From Crocinitomicaceae bacterium (GTDB lineage Bacteria; Bacteroidota; Bacteroidia; Flavobacteriales_D; Crocinitomicaceae): a DNA stretch of 14,228 nt. Location: contig DQTF01000240.1 in NCBI GenBank assembly GCA_015662935.1, positions 1-14,228 on the forward strand. Direction: 5' to 3'. Position numbers and translations under genes: made by a program. Under the pieces are notes generated by a model that saw nothing but the letters and a program-made list of their open reading frames with translations, had not been told where the DNA came from and ran no database searches. This document shows, one piece after another, positions 1 through 6,014 of this stretch. Numbering within the stretch: position 1 is the first letter of the stretch; the number at the start of each line of letters is the position of its first letter.

Positions 1-314
1 ACAAAACAATAAAGGAATTTGAATTAGAAATTATTAATCATAAACATGCAGCGTGACTTAACTCAGTGTCCAGAATTATATTGCAAGTCCACTATTTGAG
101 AAAATAAATTGAGGTGAAGTAGTATAAAAAAAGAAAAAAGAAACTTTTTAATCATCGTATAGTTGCACAGGTTTAATTTGTCGATTAATTTCAAATTGAA
201 TTCGACGAAGATAGTTTAAATAACCTTAAAGTAAAAAAATGGCAGAGATCTATTATATAAAACGTGGGTTTGATTGACTATTTTAGCATTCTAAAAGAAT
301 ATTTCAAGAGTCCG

Positions 315-336
315 TTAGAAAGGAGGTCCCTTCTAA
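315..336. promoter_or_regulatory. Imperfect 22-bp palindrome, possible operator
   Basis: Arms TTAGAA-x-GGA (315-324) and TCC-x-TTCTAA (327-336) are reverse complements in 9 of 10 pairs, the exception being A321 against C330, and flank a GG centre. The palindrome ends five bases before the -7 box of the yicC promoter, so it covers the place where the -33 contact should be. That position suits a repressor or activator site; the function is inferred. Confidence 0.4.
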
Positions 337-341
337 TTTCG

Positions 342-349
342 TACTTTTG
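342..349 (+). promoter_or_regulatory. yicC-gmk-nadD promoter, -7 box
   Basis: TACTTTTG at 342-349 matches the Bacteroidota -7 consensus TAnnTTTG in full and is followed by C, as is common in these promoters. There is no clean TTG -33 element 17-23 bases upstream; an imperfect palindrome occupies that space. Transcription would start around 354-357, leaving a leader of only about 7-10 bases before the ATG at 364. Confidence 0.6.
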
Positions 350-363
350 CACAAAACAACCCT

Positions 364-1230
364 ATGTTAAAATCAATGACGGGCTTCGGTAAAGCCTCAG
401 GAACATCTTCTTCAAAAAATATTTCTGTTGAAATTCGGACTCTCAACAGCAAGTCATTAGACTTAAATCTTCGTATCCCTTCATTGTACAAAGAGTTAGA
501 CCCACAAATTCGAAAAATGATTTCTGCAAAGTTGGGCCGAGGTAAAATAGATTTTTCACTCAGTTATGATGCTATTGCAGAAAAGAATGATACTCCTGTT
601 AATGTAGAACTCGCCAAAACTTATTACAATGAGTTGAAAGAGTTAAATGATTCTTTAGGAGAAAAAACAGAGGATTATTTAGCATTGATATTAAGAATGC
701 CAGATATTTATTCTTCAGAAAAAGAAGAACTAAGCGAAGAAGAGAAAGAAGTTGTTCTTCAAGTTGCAAAAGAAGCTCTGGAGAGTCTAAATAATTTCCG
801 AACAAAGGAGGGCAATGATCTTACTGTTGAATTTAACGAAAGAATCGGTGAAATTAGAAGCCTGTTAAACGAGGTTCCAAAATACGAGCAAGAAAGAATT
901 GACATCATCAAAGAGCGTATGAAGAAAGGACTTGAAGATATCAAGTCTGGAAGTTACGACGACAACCGCTTTGAGCAAGAAATGATTTTCTATATTGAAA
1001 AGTTAGACGTTGCAGAAGAAAAAATGCGTCTTTCAAATCATTTAACTTACTTTGAAGAAACGATGCAAATAGAACAGTCAGGAAAGAAATTGGGATTCAT
1101 CGGACAAGAAATTGGAAGAGAAATCAACACACTCGGTAGCAAAAGTAATCATGCTGAAATGCAAAAATTAGTTATCGGCATGAAAGATAATCTAGAAAAA
1201 ATAAAAGAGCAAATTCTGAACACTTTATAA
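364..1230 (+). CDS. yicC: YicC family protein (probable endoribonuclease)
   Basis: The 288-residue product has the usual YicC length and begins MLKSMTGFGKA, the family's hallmark N-terminus, so the ATG at 364 is secure. The N-terminal YicC domain spans about residues 2-155 and includes EIRTLNSKSLDL (23-34). The C-terminal DUF1732 domain covers about 204-288, with QEMIFYIEKLDVAEEKMRL and QEIGREINTLGSKSNHAEMQ conserved. E. coli YicC has been linked to RNA turnover as an endoribonuclease; that role is taken from the family and not shown here. It is a cytoplasmic protein with no signal or membrane segment. The middle (118-145) is Glu-rich. It is the first gene of a tight cluster with gmk 20 bases downstream, a common neighbour of yicC. 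Transcription likely starts from the -7 box just upstream, with a very short leader. Confidence 0.95.
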   Translation: MLKSMTGFGKASGTSSSKNISVEIRTLNSKSLDLNLRIPSLYKELDPQIRKMISAKLGRGKIDFSLSYDAIAEKNDTPVNVELAKTYYNELKELNDSLGEKTEDYLALILRMPDIYSSEKEELSEEEKEVVLQVAKEALESLNNFRTKEGNDLTVEFNERIGEIRSLLNEVPKYEQERIDIIKERMKKGLEDIKSGSYDDNRFEQEMIFYIEKLDVAEEKMRLSNHLTYFEETMQIEQSGKKLGFIGQEIGREINTLGSKSNHAEMQKLVIGMKDNLEKIKEQILNTL

Positions 1231-1250
1231 AAACTTGCGTAGAAAGAATC

Positions 1251-1832
1251 ATGACAATAAATAATAAAGGGAAATGCATCATATTTTCGGCACCATCTGG
1301 AGCTGGAAAAACAACTATTGTGCATCATTTATTAGAACAAAAATTAGGTTTGAAATTTTCCGTTTCTGCGACAAGTAGAGATCCACGTCCACAAGAAATT
1401 GATGGCGAAGATTATTACTTTTTAGGAATTGAAGGATTTAAGAAAAAGATTGCCGACGAAGCTTTCGTTGAATGGGAAGAAGTCTATTCTAATAATTTCT
1501 ACGGAACTCTTAAATCTGAAATGCAACGAATTTGGGGCTTGGGTAAAACCGTAATTTTTGATGTGGATGTCGTTGGTGGATTGAATTTAAAAAAACAATT
1601 TCAAGACGAGGCTTTTGCTGTTTTTGTGCAACCTCCATCTTACGAAGAGTTAGAAAAACGATTACGAGGGAGAAGTACAGAGTCTGAAGACAAAATCAAT
1701 CAACGCATGGAAAAAGCGCACAAAGAATTGGCTTTTGCATCTGAATTTGACACGGTGTTAATCAATGATGATTTAGATGATGCATGTCGAAAGGCAGAAT
1801 TACTTGTCTCACAATTTTTAAACAATAAATGA
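1251..1832 (+). CDS. gmk: Guanylate kinase
   Basis: The 193-residue protein phosphorylates GMP (and dGMP) to GDP using ATP, in purine nucleotide synthesis in the cytoplasm. The P-loop is SAPSGAGKTT at residues 13-22, with Ala replacing the usual first Gly. The GMP-binding region contains SATSRDPRPQEIDGEDYYF (39-57) and YSNNFYGT (79-86). The Walker B-like strand VIFDVDVVGG is at 101-110, and the lid segment RLRGRSTESEDKINQRM is at 137-153. Length is typical. The ATG at 1251 lies 20 bases after the yicC stop. The TGA stop overlaps the nadD start as ATGA, so gmk and nadD are probably translationally coupled within one operon. Confidence 0.97.
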   Translation: MTINNKGKCIIFSAPSGAGKTTIVHHLLEQKLGLKFSVSATSRDPRPQEIDGEDYYFLGIEGFKKKIADEAFVEWEEVYSNNFYGTLKSEMQRIWGLGKTVIFDVDVVGGLNLKKQFQDEAFAVFVQPPSYEELEKRLRGRSTESEDKINQRMEKAHKELAFASEFDTVLINDDLDDACRKAELLVSQFLNNK

Positions 1833-2431
1833 AAGTTGGACTGTATTTCGGATCATTCAACCCCATTCATATTGGTCACTTAATAATTGCCAACTACATG
1901 GCTGAATTCAGTGATTTTGACCAAGTATGGTTAGTTGTATCTCCACATAATCCACACAAGAAAAAAGCATCTTTATTAAAAGATAATCACCGGTTGACAT
2001 TGGTGAACATAGCGGTAGAAGAAAACCCCAAGTTACAATCTTGCGACATAGAATTTAAACTTCCGCAACCTAGTTATACCGTAACTACTCTTGCTTATTT
2101 AAAAGAGAAGCATCCCAAGCATGAGTTTTCATTATTGATGGGGGAAGACAATTTAAGAACCTTCCATAAATGGTTCAATTACGAAGAAATTATTAGCAAT
2201 CATCAATTGTATGTTTATCCTCGCGTGATTACTACATTAGAAGTCGAGAAAAAAGCAGCACCAATAGACACAATAAAAAACCACAAAAATGTCGTGTTTT
2301 GTGAAGATGTTCCCGTTATGAAAATATCATCTAGTTTTATCCGTAAGGCTATAAAAGAAGGTAAGGATGTCAGATATTTGCTTTCTGAACCTGTTTTTAA
2401 GTATGTGGACGAGATGAACTTTTATAGATAA
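1829..2431 (+). CDS. nadD: Nicotinate-nucleotide adenylyltransferase
   Basis: The 200-residue enzyme transfers AMP from ATP to nicotinate mononucleotide, giving deamido-NAD in NAD biosynthesis. The nucleotidyltransferase signature GSFNPIHIGH is at residues 8-17, with both motif histidines H14 and H17. SPHNPHKK is at 38-45, the substrate-contact segment SYT at 82-84, GEDNL at 105-109, and the second nucleotide-binding motif KISSSFIR at 165-172 (family ISxTxIR, with Ser for Thr). Length and C-terminus (VRYLLSEPVFKYV) match the family. The start ATG overlaps the gmk stop by four bases, so it belongs to the yicC-gmk-nadD transcript. There is no obvious hairpin terminator after it. Confidence 0.96.
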   Translation: MKVGLYFGSFNPIHIGHLIIANYMAEFSDFDQVWLVVSPHNPHKKKASLLKDNHRLTLVNIAVEENPKLQSCDIEFKLPQPSYTVTTLAYLKEKHPKHEFSLLMGEDNLRTFHKWFNYEEIISNHQLYVYPRVITTLEVEKKAAPIDTIKNHKNVVFCEDVPVMKISSSFIRKAIKEGKDVRYLLSEPVFKYVDEMNFYR

Positions 2432-2522
2432 CTCTCTTTCCTAGATTTCAAACTAATAAGTCCAGAAGAATCACTTTTTATTTGTATTATTGTTTAATGT
2501 CAAATTCAAAAAGAGAAAAACG

Positions 2523-3089
2523 ATGATAGAATGGTTTAACCAAAAAGAGTTGTTCGAACAAATTTACTGGATAATTGCTATTCCTTCTTCACTGATATTT
2601 CTTTTCATAATGATTGCTACGTTTATTGGTGGTGACATCGATTCTGACGGAGATATGGATGGGGACTCTGATGGAGAAATGGGCTTTCAGTTCTTTACTT
2701 TTAAAAATTTGGTTGGCTTTTTTACCATTTTCGCATGGGTGGGTATTGGATCTATCAAAAGTGGTTATTCTACTGGGAGCGTTATAATTATTTCATTCAT
2801 TTGTGGTTTATTAATGATGGTAGCAATGGCTACTTTATTTTACCTCATGACTAAATTAGTTGAAGATGGCACAATGAAAATGTCAAATGCGGTTGGGAGA
2901 ACAGGCTCTGTTTATTTACCAATTAAAGCAAAAAATGGGGGTTTTGGAAAGGTGCAAATAAACATTCAAGGTGCAACACATGAACTTCAGGCAATGACAA
3001 ATGATGAGAAGAACCTTGCTGTTGGAACAATTGTGCAAGTAGAAAAAGTAATAGATAATACTATTTTAGTAGTAACAAGTAATATATAA
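2523..3089 (+). CDS. NfeD/YqiJ-like membrane protein with OB-fold
   Basis: I chose the ATG at 2523 (188 residues, MIEWFNQ...). A longer reading from a TTG at 2490 adds eleven basic residues with no membrane or family character. Predicted membrane segments are about 14-35, 62-78 and 87-109, followed by a soluble C-terminal beta-rich domain (about 120-188) of the NfeD/YqiJ OB-fold kind. Between the first two segments is an Asp/Gly stretch, residues 37-54, with DxDxDG-like spacing that resembles calcium-binding loops. Proteins of this type are commonly encoded next to flotillins (yuaF-yuaG in Bacillus, yqiJ-yqiK in E. coli) and are thought to work with them in membrane organisation. The flotillin gene follows after five bases. 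A 91-base gap separates it from nadD; TATTATTG at 2485-2492 is a one-mismatch -7 candidate, but no clear -33 accompanies it. Confidence 0.82.
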   Translation: MIEWFNQKELFEQIYWIIAIPSSLIFLFIMIATFIGGDIDSDGDMDGDSDGEMGFQFFTFKNLVGFFTIFAWVGIGSIKSGYSTGSVIIISFICGLLMMVAMATLFYLMTKLVEDGTMKMSNAVGRTGSVYLPIKAKNGGFGKVQINIQGATHELQAMTNDEKNLAVGTIVQVEKVIDNTILVVTSNI

Positions 3090-3094
3090 TAAGA

Positions 3095-4666
3095 ATGGAA
3101 GGAATGTCGTTTTTTTTGGTTGCCATTGCGGCCGCAGTATTAATTTTAGTTGTCATTTTTTATGCGTTATTGAAACGGTATAAAAGATGTCCTTCAGACC
3201 AAGTACTGGTCATTTATGGTAAAGTAGGAGAAAGTATTGATGGTGCCCGTTCCGCAAAATGTATCCATGGTGGTGCTGCTTTTATATGGCCAATCATTCA
3301 AGATTATCAATTTTTAGATTTAAAACCTATTTCTATTGAAGTAAAGTTAACAAACGCATTATCTAAACAAAATATTCGTGTAGATGTCCCTTCAAGTTTC
3401 ACGGTTGGTATTACAACAGAACCTGGAGTAATGTCTAATGCTGCAGAAAGACTTTTAGGACTATCTAAAATTGAAATTCACGACTTAGCGAAAGACATCA
3501 TCTTTGGTCAACTACGTTTAGTTGTTGCGACAATGGATATTGAAGAAATTAATTCTAATAGAGATAAGTTCTTAGCTAATGTTTCTTCTAATGTTGAACA
3601 AGAATTAAAGAAAATTGGTCTTAAACTAATTAATGTTAATGTTACCGACATCAAGGATGAATCTGGATATATTGAAGCTTTAGGAAAAGAGGCTGCTGCC
3701 AAAGCAATCAATGATGCACGTCAAAGTGTTGCTGAGAAAACAAGAGATGGTTCGATTGGTGAGGCAAATGCAAGTCAAGCTGAAAGAACACAAGTTGCAG
3801 CTTTACATGCTATGGCTAAAATTGGTGAAGCAGAAGCACAAAAAGATGAAAGAATTAAAATGGCTGATGCCAATGCTCTGGCAATTGTGGGTGAGGCAGA
3901 AGCAAGAAGGGCAGAAAGAATAAAGGTCGCTGAAGCAAATGCTATTGCTGTTTCTGGAGAGAATGAATCGCAAATTTCTATTGCTCAATCTGATGCTAAA
4001 AGAAGAGAGGCTCAGGCTGAGGCTAGTCGTTTAGCGATTGCTGCTGAGAAAGTTAAAGAAGCAAAAGCATTGGAAGAGTCCTATTCTGCTGAAAGAGATG
4101 CTGAAAATGCAAGAGCCGAGAGAGATGAAGCTTCTCAAAAAGCAAACATTATCATTCCTGCAGAAATTGGAAAACAGAAAATAGAAATTGATGCGGAAGC
4201 AGAAGCGGAGATGCTGAGAAGAAAGGCCAAAGGTGAAGCAGATGCTATTTATGCTAAAATGGATGCGGAAGCGAGAGGTATTTACCAAATTTTAAGTAAA
4301 CAAGCCGAAGGGTTTAGAGAAATGGTAGCAGCAGCTGGAAACAATTCTGAAGATGCTGTTAAAATTATGATTGCAGATAAGTTGCCGGAATTAGTTAAAC
4401 TTCAATCTGAAGCGATTAAGAATATCAAAATTGATAAAGTTACGGTTTGGGATAGTGGCTCTGGAAAAGGTGGCTCTGGAAAAGGTTCAACAGCTGATTT
4501 TATTTCAGGATTGTACGGCTCTGTTCCTCCATTACAAGAAATGTTTAACATGGCTGGAATGAACCTACCTGAATACTTAAAAGGAAAAGCGGACGGAGCA
4601 AAAACAGTCATTAAAAATGAGAAGGAAGATGGCTTTGATGATGTTGAAGATCTAACTGAAAAATAA
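3095..4666 (+). CDS. Flotillin family protein
   Basis: The 523-residue protein starts with a hydrophobic segment (about 5-26) and then an SPFH/band 7 domain (about 30-210, starting RCPSDQVLVIYGKVG). A long Ala/Glu-rich helical region, about 200-410, carries the GEAEA-type motifs of the flotillin domain. The C-terminal tail has a Gly/Ser/Lys linker (455-465), then a segment rich in Met and Leu that ends in an acidic tail. Flotillins oligomerise on the inner face of the membrane and organise membrane microdomains. Within the helical region, residues 221-308 form four consecutive 22-residue units. An ATG nine bases downstream (3104, MSFFLV) is a possible alternative start. It pairs with the NfeD-like gene immediately upstream and ends before a strong terminator. 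Confidence 0.93.
   Translation: MEGMSFFLVAIAAAVLILVVIFYALLKRYKRCPSDQVLVIYGKVGESIDGARSAKCIHGGAAFIWPIIQDYQFLDLKPISIEVKLTNALSKQNIRVDVPSSFTVGITTEPGVMSNAAERLLGLSKIEIHDLAKDIIFGQLRLVVATMDIEEINSNRDKFLANVSSNVEQELKKIGLKLINVNVTDIKDESGYIEALGKEAAAKAINDARQSVAEKTRDGSIGEANASQAERTQVAALHAMAKIGEAEAQKDERIKMADANALAIVGEAEARRAERIKVAEANAIAVSGENESQISIAQSDAKRREAQAEASRLAIAAEKVKEAKALEESYSAERDAENARAERDEASQKANIIIPAEIGKQKIEIDAEAEAEMLRRKAKGEADAIYAKMDAEARGIYQILSKQAEGFREMVAAAGNNSEDAVKIMIADKLPELVKLQSEAIKNIKIDKVTVWDSGSGKGGSGKGSTADFISGLYGSVPPLQEMFNMAGMNLPEYLKGKADGAKTVIKNEKEDGFDDVEDLTEK
3755..4018 (+). repeat. Four 22-residue coiled-coil repeats in flotillin
   Basis: Residues 221-308 divide into four units of exactly 22 residues starting at I221, I243, V265 and S287. 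The first three share the pattern [IV]GEAxAxxxER, then a small hydrophobic and Ala-rich stretch; the fourth starts SGENES and is more divergent. Each unit is 66 bases. A 22-residue period equals two 11-residue (hendecad) turns, which differs from the classical seven-residue coiled coil. Confidence 0.75.
4456..4485 (+). repeat. Perfect 15-bp tandem duplication in flotillin linker
   Basis: TGGCTCTGGAAAAGG occurs twice back to back (4456-4470 and 4471-4485) with no mismatch. It encodes the GSGKGGSGKGS linker between the helical region and the C-terminal tail of the flotillin. Being in frame, copy-number change would alter linker length by five residues. Confidence 0.9.
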
Positions 4667-4682
4667 ACATTACATAATGTTA

Positions 4683-4723
4683 TTACATAAAAAAAGGAGG
4701 TGATACCTCCTTTTTTTATGTAA
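4683..4723. terminator. Bidirectional rho-independent terminator
   Basis: Positions 4683-4701 and 4705-4723 are perfect reverse complements, giving a 19-bp stem with a three-base loop (GAT). The core is GGAGGT/ACCTCC and is flanked by seven A on the left and seven T on the right, so it forms a hairpin plus U-tract when read from either strand. It sits between the convergent flotillin and C1 peptidase genes. Confidence 0.93.
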
Positions 4724-4734
4724 CTTATTCTTGA

Positions 4735-5940
4735 TTAATCAATCTTCAATTTTTTCTTCATTGCTCCAGAAAGCGCATCTTTATGCATGTAAACATTAAT
4801 TGTTTTCCATTTAAAATAGCTTTCTGATACGTATAAATAACCTTCTGGGTAATTCCCCGTTCCCCAAGAGTTTTTTACTAAGAAATACTTCGTTCCATTC
4901 TGGTCTTTATACATTCCAACAATGTGCATTCCGTGATCATCTGTCGTTGTTTTATTATCGTATCCTGTTTGTCTGATTTCTGCCGTAATTTCTACTTCAT
5001 CAACAGGTGTTTTAAATGCGTTAGATGCTTTGTCTGCTCCTCCGTCTGAGAAATTCTTATTGTCTTTTCCTGAAACAGCAATCGTGGAAGCATCGATAGG
5101 ATTGATTGCTAATCCATTTCTAAAACTAAATCCTTTTTCTGAAACATCTGCTCCCCATGCAACAGTATAACCTTGCTTTAAAGCATATTCTGTTGCTTTC
5201 ATTAAATTATCAATGTTGACGTTGTAACTTGTTCCCCAAGCCCAATTATCAGCAATTGCCAACATACATTCTTCATTCTCTGGAAAATGAGTAAAAGATG
5301 TCAATGAAAGATAATCATCCATATCTAAACCGATGTACTTTGCGTAAGATTTAGGTGTATATTTTTTGCCTTGAAATTCAAATTCCGTAATGTCTTCACC
5401 AAGATAAGCGTCAAGAACTCCATTTACAGCCTTCATCCAAGCGGTAGATCGTTGTCCTTTGTGATTTTTAACTCCTTGGACAACTCCATCAAGAACAGAA
5501 AACAATTCACTGTGATTATGCTTGTCAGCCCCATAATTTAAACCTTCATACGCTTCTAATGGAACAATTCCGTAACGCTTAATTACATAAGGAATATCGT
5601 GAAATGCTCCTCCTTCAGAAAAATTAATTTTCCCATCCATGCGAATGTATTTTTGAGCTTTGCTTTCGTAAGCTTTTCTTACAATGTACATTTCAGAAAG
5701 TAAGGCCGGGTTTTCAGCTCCCCCTCTAATCAACTCTGATTCAAAAAATGATAACGCAGAAAAACTCCAACATGTTCCTGTATAACCTTGGCTTTGAACA
5801 GGTGTTGCATCTAGGTGCGATACTTTTGTAAATTTATATTCACTGTCTTTTGCGTTCTTTGCTGGTTCAGAATAACCAAACTGAGCACTTGCAAGAGAAG
5901 TGATTGCTAAAAATGTGATTGCTGTTAATTGTTTTATCAT
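4735..5940 (-). CDS. Exported C1 family peptidase, bleomycin hydrolase-like
   Basis: The 401-residue protein starts with a typical signal peptide (MIKQLTAITFLAITSLASA, cleavage near 19), so it should leave the cytoplasm. Papain-fold catalytic elements are all present: oxyanion Gln51 in QGYTGTCW, nucleophile Cys57, His339 in DHGMHIVG and Asn357 in VKNSWG. The segment DDYLSLTSFTHFP (208-220) and the overall layout resemble the C1B subfamily (bleomycin hydrolase/aminopeptidase C), which trims N-terminal residues. I infer an aminopeptidase or peptidase role outside the inner membrane; the substrate is unknown. The C-terminus ends KKKLKID, and in C1B enzymes the C-terminal tail limits access to the active site. 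It lies 74 bases after the HU-SPOR gene, with a probable own promoter in that gap. Confidence 0.9.
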   Translation of the reverse strand: MIKQLTAITFLAITSLASAQFGYSEPAKNAKDSEYKFTKVSHLDATPVQSQGYTGTCWSFSALSFFESELIRGGAENPALLSEMYIVRKAYESKAQKYIRMDGKINFSEGGAFHDIPYVIKRYGIVPLEAYEGLNYGADKHNHSELFSVLDGVVQGVKNHKGQRSTAWMKAVNGVLDAYLGEDITEFEFQGKKYTPKSYAKYIGLDMDDYLSLTSFTHFPENEECMLAIADNWAWGTSYNVNIDNLMKATEYALKQGYTVAWGADVSEKGFSFRNGLAINPIDASTIAVSGKDNKNFSDGGADKASNAFKTPVDEVEITAEIRQTGYDNKTTTDDHGMHIVGMYKDQNGTKYFLVKNSWGTGNYPEGYLYVSESYFKWKTINVYMHKDALSGAMKKKLKID

Positions 5941-5961
5941 GGTGTAATTTATTTAGTTATT

Positions 5962-5969
5962 CAAAACTA
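5962..5969 (-). promoter_or_regulatory. C1 peptidase promoter, -7 box
   Basis: On the minus strand this reads TAGTTTTG, a full match to TAnnTTTG, 21 bases upstream of the ATG. The nearest TTG upstream is only about 13 bases away, shorter than the usual spacer, so the -33 element is uncertain. Confidence 0.42.
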
Positions 5970-6014
5970 TCAATTATTTGTCCAAAAAGGTGAGTGTGAA
6001 TATAAAAGACTTTA

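Larger units (their letters stand above)
1..363. other. Intergenic region upstream of yicC
   Basis: No supported gene lies in these 363 bases; all six frames are broken by frequent stops. Frame 3 from position 3 is open for 17 codons up to a TGA at 54-56 and could be the tail of an upstream plus-strand gene, but 17 codons in AT-rich DNA is weak evidence. A short A-rich/T-rich hairpin (arms near 134-140 and 144-149) might be a feeble terminator. GTCGA at 180-184 and TCGAC at 202-206 can pair, extended by TT/AA, around an AT-rich loop. The right end holds the yicC promoter and a palindrome, annotated separately. Confidence 0.5.

Noticed and set aside
177..209. Inverted repeat around TCGA in the left intergenic region
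   Set aside because: The arms are short, need a G-T pair and have an AT-rich interior; there is no T-run or promoter context to support an RNA or terminator.
319..327. AAAGGAGGT, a perfect Shine-Dalgarno-like sequence upstream of yicC
   Set aside because: It lies 36 bases before the ATG and upstream of the -7 box, so it would not be in the transcript; it is part of the palindrome.
2490..2522. Upstream TTG extension of the NfeD-like gene
   Set aside because: The added eleven residues are mostly basic and unlike the family; the ATG at 2523 places the first membrane segment at the normal distance from the start.
4031..4288. Minus-strand reading frame opposite the flotillin gene
   Set aside because: It mirrors the Ala/Glu-rich coding strand, gives a Phe/Ser/Cys-rich product with no recognisable family, and lies wholly inside a well-supported gene.
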